Part shown: positions 35,259 through 44,476 of the stretch, in pieces
How the letters are laid out: each line of letters starts with the position of its first letter
Position numbering within the stretch: position 1 is the stretch's first letter
NCBI RefSeq assembly: GCF_000949425.1
Contig: NZ_CP010976.1
Location: 3,906,001 to 3,970,000 of the forward strand
Direction: 5' to 3'
Origin: Paenibacillus sp. IHBB 10380
GTDB taxonomy: Bacteria; Bacillota; Bacilli; Paenibacillales; Paenibacillaceae
DNA length: 64,000 nucleotides
Made by a program: the position numbers and the translations under genes
Notes under the pieces: generated by a model
The model's input: the letters and a program-made list of their open reading frames with translations, nothing else
Database searches by the model: none
What the model was told of the DNA's origin: nothing

Positions 35259-36788
35259 CTAGGATTTAGAGAATATAGAAAGCGCACTATTGCAAGCGGC
35301 GACATAGGCGAGACCTGCTGCCATGATGATGTCTTGATGCACGGCTGTACCTCGATAAATTGTACCTTGCCACTCCACCGTTACAGCAGCTTCCGCATGA
35401 GCCTCTTCTCCTGCGCTGAGAGAGTGCAGTTCTAGATCCCCGAAGATTATTTCAGCGTCAATGCCTTGACTAATGGCCGCGATGACCGCTTCCAGTGGAC
35501 CGTCGCCTGTACTTGTATGAGAAGATTCTCTATTCTCATGAAGATGTCGCAATGTAATAGCTGCCACACGGTTCTGGGCACTTCCTGCCAACACCTGTAC
35601 CTCTCCTAGCTCATAGTTCTGTGCTGTGATGCCTATTGTACGGCTCACCATTTGCAATAGAAGATCATCACTAACGACCTTAAGCCGATCTGCTGTTTCT
35701 TTAAACTCATTATACAGTACCTCTAATTCCTCATCCTGAATCTGTAAACCATAGCGTGCAATTCGATCCTTCAAGGCATGACGGCCAGAATGTTTACCGA
35801 GAATAATCATATTCCGTGGAATACCTAATGACTCTGGATTCATAATCTCATAGGTGCTACGATCTTTCAGCAGTCCATCCTGATGAATACCCGATTCATG
35901 CTGGAAGGCATTACGTCCCACAATCGGCTTATTGTAGGCCATTGGAAAGTGCATTGCACCACTAACTAATCGAGATACTTCATATAACTTCTCCTTCACA
36001 ATTCCAGTAGAAAATCCTATCGATTCTTGTCGAATCGTTAAAGCCATAACCAATTCTTCAAGTGCGCAGTTCCCTGTCCGCTCTCCAATCCCATTCACCG
36101 TCACTTCAATCTGAGTTGCACCGTTCTGAATGGCTGCCAAACTATTCGCAACTGCGAGCCCTAGATCGTTATGGCAGTGAGCGCTATATTGAACATTGTT
36201 GCCGCCCCTTACCCCTTCTCTTACTCTGCGGAACATATCTCCATATTCCCCAGGAAGAGCATATCCTACCGTATCGGGCAAATTAATAATGGTTGCTCCT
36301 TCCTCAATCGCTGCTTCAACCATTTCAATCAGATCATCAATTCCCGTCCGAGCCGCATCCATCGCTGTGAATTCAACACGGTCACAATACTGCTTCGCAT
36401 AGGCGGTCATCTGCCTTGCCTTTGCGACAGCTTCTTTCCGGCTTATTCGCATTTGATGCTGTAGGTGAATATCCGAGGAAGAGAGAAACAAATGTATTCT
36501 TCTTCGCTCGGCATCGCGTGTAGCTCGAACGGCAGCATCAATATCACCTTGTACTGCACGTGCAAAACCACATATCTCCACCTGCTGAAACTTCCGCGAA
36601 ATGGCTTCTACCGCAGCAAATTCACCTGGACTTGAGATGGGAAAACCTGGCTCGATAACATCAACACCTAATTCTACAAGTTTAGCTGCTAACTGTATCT
36701 TTTGTTCTGGCTGTAAGCTTGCCCCAGGTGCCTGTTCACCATCTCTTAGCGTTGTGTCAAAAATCGTGATATTCGGTATTGTTGTCAT
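35259..36788 (-). CDS. leuA: 2-isopropylmalate synthase
   Basis: 509 residues. Catalyses the first committed step of leucine synthesis, joining acetyl-CoA and 2-oxoisovalerate. The N-terminal catalytic barrel shows FDTTLRDGEQAPG, HCHNDLGLAVANS and VNGIGERTGNCALEE. The C-terminal regulatory domain that senses leucine starts about residue 390. Start follows TGAGGAGG at 36788. Unusually isolated from leuBCD and ilv genes in this window. It is preceded by two tandem T-box leaders and a strong promoter, so it is regulated by leucyl-tRNA charging. Confidence 0.96.
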   Translation of the reverse strand: MTTIPNITIFDTTLRDGEQAPGASLQPEQKIQLAAKLVELGVDVIEPGFPISSPGEFAAVEAISRKFQQVEICGFARAVQGDIDAAVRATRDAERRRIHLFLSSSDIHLQHQMRISRKEAVAKARQMTAYAKQYCDRVEFTAMDAARTGIDDLIEMVEAAIEEGATIINLPDTVGYALPGEYGDMFRRVREGVRGGNNVQYSAHCHNDLGLAVANSLAAIQNGATQIEVTVNGIGERTGNCALEELVMALTIRQESIGFSTGIVKEKLYEVSRLVSGAMHFPMAYNKPIVGRNAFQHESGIHQDGLLKDRSTYEIMNPESLGIPRNMIILGKHSGRHALKDRIARYGLQIQDEELEVLYNEFKETADRLKVVSDDLLLQMVSRTIGITAQNYELGEVQVLAGSAQNRVAAITLRHLHENRESSHTSTGDGPLEAVIAAISQGIDAEIIFGDLELHSLSAGEEAHAEAAVTVEWQGTIYRGTAVHQDIIMAAGLAYVAACNSALSIFSKS

Positions 36789-36827
36789 TTCATAAAACCT
36801 CCTCAAATTTATACTTTCTGATAACAC

Positions 36828-37124
36828 AAAAAAGCCAGCCATCTCTATATAAGAGACGACAGGCTTTCACCTTCCGCGGTACCACTCTTGTTGATGCCAT
36901 TACGACTTAGAATTACAGTCTAGACACCCCACTTATCCTCTTCAAAGTACGCTATCCAGAGCCGTATCTGTCAAGAAGTCCCTATATCGGGGGTAAGCCG
37001 AAGCTGGTGTACTTATACTTCCACCGCTTGCGCTCCCGGGCGAGATTCGAAGGATTCTGCCGCTACGTCACACCGTCCCGTAGCTCTCTGTAGACATTGG
37101 CCCTTTACTACTCCCGTTCATTGC
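36828..37124 (-). promoter_or_regulatory. T-box riboswitch, leuA-proximal (Leu)
   Basis: Minus-strand leader with stem I carrying AGTA on the 5' side and GAATCTCG on the 3' side of the specifier loop. The specifier is CUC (Leu), followed by G. The AACAAGAGTGGTACCGCG T-box follows, then the terminator AGCCTGTCGTCTC...GGCTGGCTTTTTT. Antitermination on uncharged tRNA-Leu would turn on leuA 40 bases downstream. Confidence 0.9.
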
Positions 37125-37146
37125 GTTTTATGTTATAAAAATATAC

Positions 37147-37498
37147 AAAAAAGCCCGTCATCTCTCTAAATCAAGAGACGACAGGCTGTTGACCTTCGCG
37201 GTACCACTCTTGTTGCTCTTCCTTCTCCCCTAAAGATGGGATATTAACGGAAAAGCCCCTCAAACGCTATGCAGCCATTCTTATCCAAGATAAGAACACA
37301 CTGATAAGCTTACCCTCTCACGGAGGTCATCGTAACGGTATACTTCCCGGCGTGCACTTACCGAGCCTGCGCAGAGATTTCATGCGCCGTGTTCCACCGT
37401 TCCGCTCCCAAGTGAGTTCAGGTTCCTTCGACTGCGTTGCACCACCCCGCAGCTCTCTGTGATTCCCGGATTACCATACTAATCTTGTTCATCGCGTT
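37147..37498 (-). promoter_or_regulatory. T-box riboswitch, distal (Leu)
   Basis: A complete second copy upstream: stem I with ATTAGTA opposite GAACTCA (specifier CUC, Leu, then A), AACAAGAGTGGTACCGCG, and terminator AGCCTGTCGTCTC...GACGGGCTTTTTT. The two copies share the T-box and much of the terminator sequence but differ in stem I, so the duplication is old. Confidence 0.9.
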
Positions 37499-37521
37499 TG
37501 CAACAATCTGGAATTTTATTG

Positions 37522-37551
37522 ATTATACCGAGCATCGCTAATCATTGTCAA
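37522..37551 (-). promoter_or_regulatory. Promoter of the T-box-leuA transcript
   Basis: TTGACA, 18 bases, TATAAT on the minus strand, just after the tsaD stop. Transcription would start about 25 bases ahead of the distal T-box stem I. Confidence 0.85.
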
Positions 37552-37563
37552 GCCCAAATATAA

Positions 37564-38616
37564 TTATACCATTTTATTGGCAGCCCAATCTTCTAAAGAA
37601 AGCTGAGGGTCTGCCAACATATCAAGCGATGTAAATTGTCCTTCACACCATTTCAGATAAGCAGCAGCACCAATCATAGCCGCATTATCCGTACAATACT
37701 CAATGGGCGGTATAGCAAGATTGATGCCTTCCTCTACACAGCGGCGACTCAGTTCGGTACGAAGCCCACGATTGGCAGCGACTCCTCCACAAAGTAAAAG
37801 CTGTTTAACATCATAGGATTTGACAGCTCGTATAGCTTTCGTAACAAGTACCTCTACTACAGACTCTTGAAATCCACGTGCAATGGCTTCGTAAATGGGA
37901 GGGTCCCCACGCATTTTCCGCTGATTAATGACGTTTAGAACAGCCGATTTCAACCCACTGAAGCTGAAGTCATAGGAATCAGGTTCAAGCCATGCTCGTG
38001 GTAATGGGATTGACTCTTCTGCCTCCATCGCTGTCCGGTCCACATGTGGCCCACCTGGGTACGGGAACCCAATCGATCGCGCTACTTTGTCATATGCTTC
38101 ACCAACAGCATCATCACGAGTACGCCCAATGACGTCGAATTGACCTTCCTTCTCCATATACACAAGTTCTGTATGTCCGCCTGAAACAACCAGTACCATA
38201 CATGGGTACTGAATTTCCTGAACCAATCGGTTCGCATAGATGTGTCCTGCGATGTGATGTGTACCAATCAATGGCTTAGATAAGGCAACGGCAAGACTCT
38301 TCGCTGCTACCACGCCTACCAGAAGTGCACCTACAAGCCCAGGTCCTTGGGTCACCGCAATGGCGGATAACTCACTCTTCTTAATTCCTGATGCTGCCAC
38401 AGCCTCATCCAACATAAGTGTGATACTTTCCACATGCTTACGAGAGGCTACTTCGGGCACAACACCGCCAAAAGCTTTGTGTGTCTCAATTTGACTCGAA
38501 ATCAGATTGGACATCACTTCATGACCGTCTTTAACAACAGAAACAGCTGTTTCATCGCAGCTCGTTTCGATAGCTAGTATATAACAAGGTTTGTATTCAT
38601 TATTATGTTCACTCAT
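37564..38616 (-). CDS. tsaD: tRNA N6-adenosine threonylcarbamoyltransferase TsaD
   Basis: 350 residues of the ASKHA fold. It transfers threonylcarbamoyl from TsaC product to A37 of ANN-decoding tRNAs, with TsaB and TsaE. Motifs: [26 protein letters not shown] (iron-binding His pair), VSGGHTELV and GGVAANRGL. It starts at 38616, a few bases after the rimI stop; the ribosome site (GGAAGGAAG) lies inside rimI. Last gene of tsaE-tsaB-rimI-tsaD. Confidence 0.96.
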   Translation of the reverse strand: MSEHNNEYKPCYILAIETSCDETAVSVVKDGHEVMSNLISSQIETHKAFGGVVPEVASRKHVESITLMLDEAVAASGIKKSELSAIAVTQGPGLVGALLVGVVAAKSLAVALSKPLIGTHHIAGHIYANRLVQEIQYPCMVLVVSGGHTELVYMEKEGQFDVIGRTRDDAVGEAYDKVARSIGFPYPGGPHVDRTAMEAEESIPLPRAWLEPDSYDFSFSGLKSAVLNVINQRKMRGDPPIYEAIARGFQESVVEVLVTKAIRAVKSYDVKQLLLCGGVAANRGLRTELSRRCVEEGINLAIPPIEYCTDNAAMIGAAAYLKWCEGQFTSLDMLADPQLSLEDWAANKMV

Positions 38617-38620
38617 GAAT

Positions 38621-39136
38621 CTATGCGCTTCCTTCCTGACTAGCATGCTCTCGGTATGGAGCCAAATCTGCCCACATAATCACAGCATCTTCATGATTAT
38701 CTGAATAATAGCCTTTTCGAATTCCTACGGATGTAAATCCTTTTCTCTCGTACAATTTTTGAGCAATCATGTTAGATACACGCACTTCTAATGTGATCCG
38801 TAACATGCCGATCTGTGAAGCTGTATTCATCAGCTCTTCCAGCAAAAGACCTCCAAGTTTACGACCACGATATGCTTCCAAGAGAGCAATGTTGGTCACA
38901 TGGGCCTCATCCACAATTGTCCACATTCCTGCATAACCGATAGGATTTCCATTGTTTTCTAGCACTACATATTTGGCAAAAAGATTGTTTGTCAGCTCAT
39001 TGCGGAAAGCATCTTCTGTCCATGGTAATGTAAATGCCTCTCGTTCAATAATCATAATGCTAGGGATATCCACCAGTTTCATCGGTCGAAAAGTGAATGA
39101 ATCATGCTCTTGTTGATGCTCCTGTTCCATGACCAT
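38621..39136 (-). CDS. rimI: Ribosomal protein alanine N-acetyltransferase RimI
   Basis: 171-residue GNAT enzyme that acetylates N-terminal Ala (S18 in E. coli). Motifs: [40 protein letters not shown] (acetyl-CoA loop) and [19 protein letters not shown]. It sits between tsaB and tsaD, its usual place in Firmicutes. Nine bases separate its start from the tsaB stop. Confidence 0.93.
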   Translation of the reverse strand: MVMEQEHQQEHDSFTFRPMKLVDIPSIMIIEREAFTLPWTEDAFRNELTNNLFAKYVVLENNGNPIGYAGMWTIVDEAHVTNIALLEAYRGRKLGGLLLEELMNTASQIGMLRITLEVRVSNMIAQKLYERKGFTSVGIRKGYYSDNHEDAVIMWADLAPYREHASQEGSA

Positions 39137-39144
39137 AACTTGAA

Positions 39145-39963
39145 CTATCTCCCTTCCTTAAGGGCTCGTAAGAGATTAGCTTCCGCTTCAGCAAGCTGGG
39201 TATAGTTCGGCACCAGCGCATGCATATCATCCATGTCTCCCTTTAATAATCTGTCCGCTCCCAATATCCCCACAAAACGTCCTTCCAAATCGTACGGGAC
39301 AATGTGAAGATGCTCACCCAGCAATGAAGACAGCTTCGTCGCTGCTTCTGCATGCAGACTGACATCTCCCACAACCCACACAGAGTCAGGTCTATCTTCA
39401 ACCTCTAGTGTTTCAATAAGACTGATTAACTGTTCAACCCAAGTCTCCATTAAACGAATGCCATCTTGTTCTAGACGATTCGGGATATGTGCCTCGTGAT
39501 CCATACTAAAGAGCGCAGTAAACACCTGACCTCGACGCGCATCCAACAACGGAATGATCCAGCTAGTGCGCTCCTTATGATCCTGTTCCGTATTTTCTGC
39601 TAATTTATTCACTCCAAGGGTATAACCCCCATAAGCTAATGCATGTAAGCTAGAAATTCCTACAACAGGAACCTCCCAAGCCCATGCTAATGTTTTGGCA
39701 GCTGTAACTGCAATACGAGTACCGGTATATGAACCGGGTCCGATACCCACAGCAATTCCTTCTACCTGTATATTCGTGGTATTGGATACTTTCAACGCTT
39801 CCTCAATAATCGAGAGGATTCGAACCGAATGATTGCGTACACCGTATGCGTTAATCTCGTGCAGCACCTTATCGTTCTCTATAACCGACACAGCCAAAGA
39901 TGTCGTGGAGGTATCTAGAGCAAGGAAACGCGCTTGTGATTCTGATTCTTGTTGTATACTCAT
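39145..39963 (-). CDS. tsaB: tRNA threonylcarbamoyladenosine biosynthesis protein TsaB
   Basis: 272-residue ASKHA-fold partner that dimerises with TsaD. Motifs: LALDTSTTSLAVSVIE and GIAVGIGPGSYTGTRIAVTAAKTLAW. It lacks a catalytic site of its own and scaffolds the complex. The ATG at 39963 overlaps the tsaE stop (TGATG), so translation is coupled. Confidence 0.94.
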   Translation of the reverse strand: MSIQQESESQARFLALDTSTTSLAVSVIENDKVLHEINAYGVRNHSVRILSIIEEALKVSNTTNIQVEGIAVGIGPGSYTGTRIAVTAAKTLAWAWEVPVVGISSLHALAYGGYTLGVNKLAENTEQDHKERTSWIIPLLDARRGQVFTALFSMDHEAHIPNRLEQDGIRLMETWVEQLISLIETLEVEDRPDSVWVVGDVSLHAEAATKLSSLLGEHLHIVPYDLEGRFVGILGADRLLKGDMDDMHALVPNYTQLAEAEANLLRALKEGR

Positions 39964-40454
39964 CACTTAAAGACCCCATTCTTATTCAGATTACGGCATA
40001 GCTCTTCGTAAGGCTCCCCGAAACCACGCACCGTAATTTTACGTTCTTCAAGGCCTGTAGTCTCTAAATATAGATGCAGATGGGACTCGGGTAATAGTTC
40101 ATTAATCATCTGAGACCATTCCACGAGACATACACCCTCGCCGTAGAAATATTCGTCCAAACCTAACTCTCCCGCCTCATCTATAGATAGGCGATAGACG
40201 TCCATATGATATAAAGGCAACCTACCTACATATTCTTTAATAATCGTAAAAGTAGGACTATTCACAATCCCCTTCACACCTAAATGTGTGGCAAAGCGTT
40301 GTGAGAAAGCGGTCTTGCCCGCACCTAAATCACCATCAAGACCAATGACCGTCCCCGGAAGTGAGGCTTCAGCAAGCCATGCTGCTAATTTGTCTGTATC
40401 CTCCAAATGATGGGATATGTATACATACTGCTCCCCATTATGATCTTTTTCCAC
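39963..40454 (-). CDS. tsaE: tRNA threonylcarbamoyladenosine biosynthesis ATPase TsaE
   Basis: About 163 residues. P-loop GLDGDLGAGKTAFSQRF, then NSPTFTIIKEY, YHMDVYRL and CLVEWSQ, all diagnostic of TsaE, which resets the TsaB-TsaD complex using ATP. Start is uncertain. GTG at 40454 has AAGGTGG at a good distance; an in-frame TTG at 40478 would overlap it. First gene of the t6A operon. Confidence 0.94.
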   Translation of the reverse strand: MEKDHNGEQYVYISHHLEDTDKLAAWLAEASLPGTVIGLDGDLGAGKTAFSQRFATHLGVKGIVNSPTFTIIKEYVGRLPLYHMDVYRLSIDEAGELGLDEYFYGEGVCLVEWSQMINELLPESHLHLYLETTGLEERKITVRGFGEPYEELCRNLNKNGVFK

Positions 40455-40626
40455 CCTACAAACCACCTTTAATTCCAATTCCAGTTCCCTTACTTAACTT
40501 TGACCTTTATTATATCGGTCTATGGTAGGAGCCGCAACAAGAGGCCTCAACCTCTTCCCAGAAGTTAAGACCTCTATACTGCTGTAAATGGCTTATTACC
40601 CTGACATCACGCTATTTTCTCTGATC

Positions 40627-40812
40627 CTACTTTTTCTTTTCATGAAGCCGATCAACACTTACCGTATGCGTATTCGTTGGACGAGACCCCACCTGAACTG
40701 TAGCCATACCATATACTTCATCTATATGCTCAATCCATACAGGTTCTCCGTCCAATTGAACAGCAATATTATCCTTATCGCGATAAATATCCAGGGCTCT
40801 TTGTAAATCCAT
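40627..40812 (-). CDS. sspH: H-type small acid-soluble spore protein
   Basis: 61 residues matching SspH-type SASP from end to end: MDLQRALDIY, VQLDGEPVWIEHID, a central strand region and TVSVDRLHEK. These minor SASPs accumulate in the forespore, and their expression depends on sigma G. The ribosome site GAAGGAG is inside the end of the preceding small gene, six bases away, so the two are cotranscribed. Presence of the gene shows an endospore former. Confidence 0.85.
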   Translation of the reverse strand: MDLQRALDIYRDKDNIAVQLDGEPVWIEHIDEVYGMATVQVGSRPTNTHTVSVDRLHEKKK

Positions 40813-40817
40813 AGCAT

Positions 40818-41033
40818 TTACTCCTTCTTATCATCATCTTGGAATTCTGTACTCTCACCAATAAGGCCATTATCTATGGTGACATTCCCTCCACCTAAGC
40901 CTTCGTTTACCATACGATCAATATCCAATTCATGAGACTCTTCAGGTCGCTCAGAATCCATACTTGGAATAGCGGTGACGCTCTCCCAATTAATTATGGT
41001 TCCGTCCATTTGTTCTAGTTCTTCTTCCTTCAT
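40818..41033 (-). CDS. Small acidic protein upstream of sspH
   Basis: 71 residues, strongly acidic (EEELEQMDG ... GESTEFQDDDKKE), apparently unstructured and without Cys. I do not recognise a named family. Its tight link to sspH (five bases) and ribosome site GGGAGG suggest a real, probably sporulation-linked gene. Function unknown. Confidence 0.65.
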   Translation of the reverse strand: MKEEELEQMDGTIINWESVTAIPSMDSERPEESHELDIDRMVNEGLGGGNVTIDNGLIGESTEFQDDDKKE

Positions 41034-41202
41034 CGAAGATGGCCTCCCAGCATGTTAAGTACCCATAATCCTAGCATCGGCTCTCCTTAATATTCCCCAC
41101 AGGGAAGTCATTCATTCACCGATTCAGACAGCTCCTAAACATGAAATGAATAAGAGTTGGTTATACTAATCGTTAAAAAAAGCAAAGGAGACGACAAGTC
41201 CT

Positions 41203-42126
41203 ATGCATACTGTGTGGAAAGGCGCGATCAGTTTCGGGCTGGTTCATGTCCCTGTAAAAATGTTCTCTGCAACAGAAGACAAAGATATTTCGATGAGGTA
41301 TGTTCATACCATTTGCGGTAGCCCCCTCTCGTATATTCGTAAATGTCCAGTATGTGATAAAGAAACGCCATGGGAAGAAATATCCAAAGGCTATGAATAT
41401 GAGAAAGGGAAATTCGTTCTATTTGAGAAAGAAGAGATGGAGCAACTATCTGAACAGGGGAACAAGAATATAACGATTATGGATTTCGTTGATCTAACGG
41501 AGATTGACCCCATCTATTTCCAAAAAACCTATTACCTTTCCCCAGATCAGGCTGGATCTAATGCCTACATGCTTCTGCTTGAAGCCATGCGACAATCTGG
41601 TAAAATTGGAATCGCCAAAATATCCATACGGTCCAAAAGTAGCTTAGCGGCCATCCGAGTATTAGATGAGTGTCTAGCGATAGAGACTATTTTCTATCCT
41701 GATGAAATACGGCCTGTGTCACAAGTCCCTAACTTACCTGAAAACGCAGAAATTAAAGATAATGAACTTACCATGGCCAAAATGCTCATTGAACAACTTT
41801 CTACTCCCTTTGACCCAGATAAATATACAGATGACTACCGTGAGGCACTGCTCCAACTCATTCAAAGTAAAGTAGCCGGTCAAGAAGTGAAGATTGCCCC
41901 AGTACGCCAAGAAAATAATGTCATGGATCTTATGGCTGCATTACAAGCAAGTATCGAAGCAGTGAAACCTATCGTTAGTGATCCAGGTAAACCTAAGAGC
42001 AAACGAGCCAGGGGTACTACAGCTAAATCTGCGAAAACAAGCTCTGAAAGCACCTCAGACGGAACAGAGATTCCTAAGCCAAAACGACGTTCAACAAAAT
42101 CAACTTCTAAATCAACAGTCTCTTGA
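41203..42126 (+). CDS. ku: Ku protein (non-homologous end joining)
   Basis: 307 residues. The homodimer encircles broken DNA ends and recruits LigD. N-terminus MHTVWKGAISFGLVHVPVKM is diagnostic of bacterial Ku. The beta-barrel core runs to about 225. A Lys/Ser/Thr-rich C-tail (KSKRARGTTAKSAK...) likely binds DNA. Ribosome site AAAGGAGACG. Its TGA overlaps the TTG start of the next gene. In spore formers this pair repairs breaks in dormant or germinating spores. Confidence 0.95.
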   Translation: MHTVWKGAISFGLVHVPVKMFSATEDKDISMRYVHTICGSPLSYIRKCPVCDKETPWEEISKGYEYEKGKFVLFEKEEMEQLSEQGNKNITIMDFVDLTEIDPIYFQKTYYLSPDQAGSNAYMLLLEAMRQSGKIGIAKISIRSKSSLAAIRVLDECLAIETIFYPDEIRPVSQVPNLPENAEIKDNELTMAKMLIEQLSTPFDPDKYTDDYREALLQLIQSKVAGQEVKIAPVRQENNVMDLMAALQASIEAVKPIVSDPGKPKSKRARGTTAKSAKTSSESTSDGTEIPKPKRRSTKSTSKSTVS

Positions 42127-43007
42127 AGAGGAACTTAAATGGGAGCATACAGATTAATGGTCATTCCTTACTAATTACCAATCCGGACAAGTTGCTTTGG
42201 CCCGAAGTAGGTATTACGAAGGCCATCTACTTACAAAAGTTAGCTTTCCTCGCTCCCTATTTACTCACCTACTGCCGTGACCGACTTCTTACTACCATTC
42301 GTTACCCACATGGCGTTGGCGGCACTTTTTTTTATCAGAAAAATGCACCTGAACCGCTGCCACCTTATGTATCTACGTCTTCGCATGAAGATATTAACTA
42401 TATTCTGCTCAATGGACTCCCTGAACTGTTGTGGCTCGGAAATTTAGCTTCGTTAGAATTTCACCCTTCCCTTCATTATGCTGGAAGTGATCTGCCCTGT
42501 GAGTGGATGATTGATCTAGATCCATCAATGGAAGAGGAGCCGCGCATTATGGAAGCCGCCAATATTGTAGGGGATATTCTGTCCTCCCTTGGACTACAAT
42601 CTGTACCCAAAACGTCTGGAGCTACGGGAGTCCAGATCATTGTACCCATCGAGCAAGGGATTACGTTCGAGGAACTGAGAAGCATAGGTCATTTTGTAGG
42701 TCAATATGTCACCGCAAAACATCCTCATTTGTTCACTTTAGAAAGACTAAAGAAACACCGCGGTGACAATATCTATTTCGATTACTTGCAGCATTATGGA
42801 GGAAAAACATTAGCCGCTCCTTATACACCAAGGGCCCGTACACTAGCTACCGTATCTACCCCTCTAACGTGGGATGAAGTGAGGCAAGACGTCCGTCCTA
42901 GCGACTTCCATCTTCTTAATATCGAGCAAAGACTTCAAGTCAAAGGTGATCTGATCGCAGCCCTCCCCCCCCAACCGGTTAGGCAGATTATTAAACAGTT
43001 AGTATAG
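42123..43007 (+). CDS. ligD: LigD-type polymerase domain protein
   Basis: 294 residues, only the AEP polymerase/primase domain of LigD; the ligase and phosphoesterase parts are absent here. Motifs: NPDKLLWPEVGITK at the N-terminus, MIDLDPS (metal Asp pair), TSGATGVQIIVP, and the C-terminal PRARTLATVSTPLTWDEV. It fills gaps with ribonucleotides during end joining. TTG start overlaps the ku stop, so it is coupled to Ku. A separate ligase may be encoded elsewhere. Confidence 0.9.
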   Translation: MKRNLNGSIQINGHSLLITNPDKLLWPEVGITKAIYLQKLAFLAPYLLTYCRDRLLTTIRYPHGVGGTFFYQKNAPEPLPPYVSTSSHEDINYILLNGLPELLWLGNLASLEFHPSLHYAGSDLPCEWMIDLDPSMEEEPRIMEAANIVGDILSSLGLQSVPKTSGATGVQIIVPIEQGITFEELRSIGHFVGQYVTAKHPHLFTLERLKKHRGDNIYFDYLQHYGGKTLAAPYTPRARTLATVSTPLTWDEVRQDVRPSDFHLLNIEQRLQVKGDLIAALPPQPVRQIIKQLV

Positions 43008-43024
43008 GCACGCACTCTATAGCA

Positions 43025-43092
43025 AAAAAGAACCGAAGAGGTATTTAAACTGTACCCTATAGGGTATAGTTTAATTCCTCTTTCGGTTCTTT
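43025..43092. terminator. Bidirectional terminator after ku-ligD
   Basis: A stem of about 28 bp (AAAGAACCGAAGAGGTATTTAA... with ...TTAATTCCTCTTTCGGTTCTTT). A and T runs at both ends serve the converging ligD and YitT-type genes. Confidence 0.9.
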
Positions 43093-43103
43093 CATATAGT
43101 CTG

Positions 43104-44015
43104 CTAATGAATCGCTTTTTTCTTAAAGCGTCCGCCTTTAACATCATGGATATTACCAATAGCGACAAAGGCTTGTGAATCCCAATCCTCGACAATAGAC
43201 TTCAGTTTAGCTTCTTCTAGGCGCGTTATAACGACAAAGATTACTTTCTTATTCTCACCCGAATAAGATCCTTCGCCCTCTAAATAAGTAACTCCGCGTC
43301 CTAGACGATGTGTCAAAGCATCTCCTATTTCTCGATGCTTATCACTGATAATCCAGACTGACTTGGACTGATCCACACCTTCATTGGTAATATCTATCAA
43401 TTTAAAAGCAATATAGTAAGCGATGAGAGAATACATTGCATGGTCCCATCCGAAGACGAAGCCGGCACTACCTAGAATAAAGACATTTATAAACATAACG
43501 ACTTCCCCAACAGAGAAGGCAGATTTCTTACTGAATAGGATCGCTACAATCTCCGTTCCATCTGTAGAACCTCCAGCACGAATGGCAAGACCTACACCAA
43601 CGCCCAAGATCACGCCTCCGAATACAGCTCCAAGTAAAGGGTCTATCGTCAGTGGTTCAACAGGGTGCAATAAAGTAGTACCTATTGACATGACTACGAC
43701 TGAGAAAAGCGTAGATAAGGCAAATGTTTTACCAATTTGCTTATAACCAAGAAATAGAAATGGTAAGTTTAATAACAATAAGAAGACACCAATGGGGATA
43801 CCGAAAAGATGGGAAAACATGATCGATATGCCCGTAATACCGCCATCAATAATATTATTGGGTACCAGGAAAATTTCAAGCGCTACAGCAACCAGAGTCG
43901 CTCCAATAATCATGGTGAAAATTCGGACTAATAGCTTGAGCTTAGACTGAGTTTTCTGTGGTAATTTAGGCTCCTGAGGCCTTTCTTCTACAAATACATT
44001 TGAATTTGCTACCAT
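43104..44015 (-). CDS. YitT family membrane protein (DUF161/DUF2179)
   Basis: 303 residues. Five or six membrane helices from about 28 to 195 (VAVALEIFLVPNNIIDGGITGIS is typical of the family), then a cytoplasmic DUF2179 domain (about 215-300, ISDKHREIGDALTHRLGRGVTYLEGEG). Function is not settled; no transport substrate can be named. A GGGGGG ribosome site precedes it. Single gene. Confidence 0.9.
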   Translation of the reverse strand: MVANSNVFVEERPQEPKLPQKTQSKLKLLVRIFTMIIGATLVAVALEIFLVPNNIIDGGITGISIMFSHLFGIPIGVFLLLLNLPFLFLGYKQIGKTFALSTLFSVVVMSIGTTLLHPVEPLTIDPLLGAVFGGVILGVGVGLAIRAGGSTDGTEIVAILFSKKSAFSVGEVVMFINVFILGSAGFVFGWDHAMYSLIAYYIAFKLIDITNEGVDQSKSVWIISDKHREIGDALTHRLGRGVTYLEGEGSYSGENKKVIFVVITRLEEAKLKSIVEDWDSQAFVAIGNIHDVKGGRFKKKAIH

Positions 44016-44390
44016 ATAATCCCCCCATAGTTCTTGTTAATTTGTATTTCGGTCGAAATATTCATATGTAAGCATTGGGTACGGACTCACTGCCTAGGAA
44101 TAAGTGAAGGAAATATAATTTTTAGAATGAACAGTCTATATAGTAAGTCAAAATATTGTAGTCCAAGTCATATCCTTGTAAATCCCCTTACAGCATTTGA
44201 TCTAATTCATCAACATCCTTAACCTTTGGCTGTACCTTATGGCTTACACCCTTATATTATGAATATTACATGATATATATTATATCATAGAAATATTATG
44301 AACAAAACGAAAGCAGGTAAATAACTATAATCTTATTATTTACAGTTGCAGGTTAGATAGAAATTAGTGGAGGTATATTCATGTACTATG

Positions 44391-44420
44391 GGGTTGATGA
44401 GGGTTGATGAGGGTTGATGG
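44391..44420 (+). repeat. Three 10-bp tandem repeats in an intergenic gap
   Basis: GGGTTGATGA repeated three times (last unit GGGTTGATGG). It follows GGAGGTATATTC-ATG, which would encode only eight codons before a stop inside the repeat. The rest of the gap 44016-44476 has no gene; a run of nine C lies at about 44465-44473. Confidence 0.5.
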
Positions 44421-44476
44421 GGATTAGTGATATTATTTCACGTACAACAGGATATTCAGCATATCCCCCCCCCACT

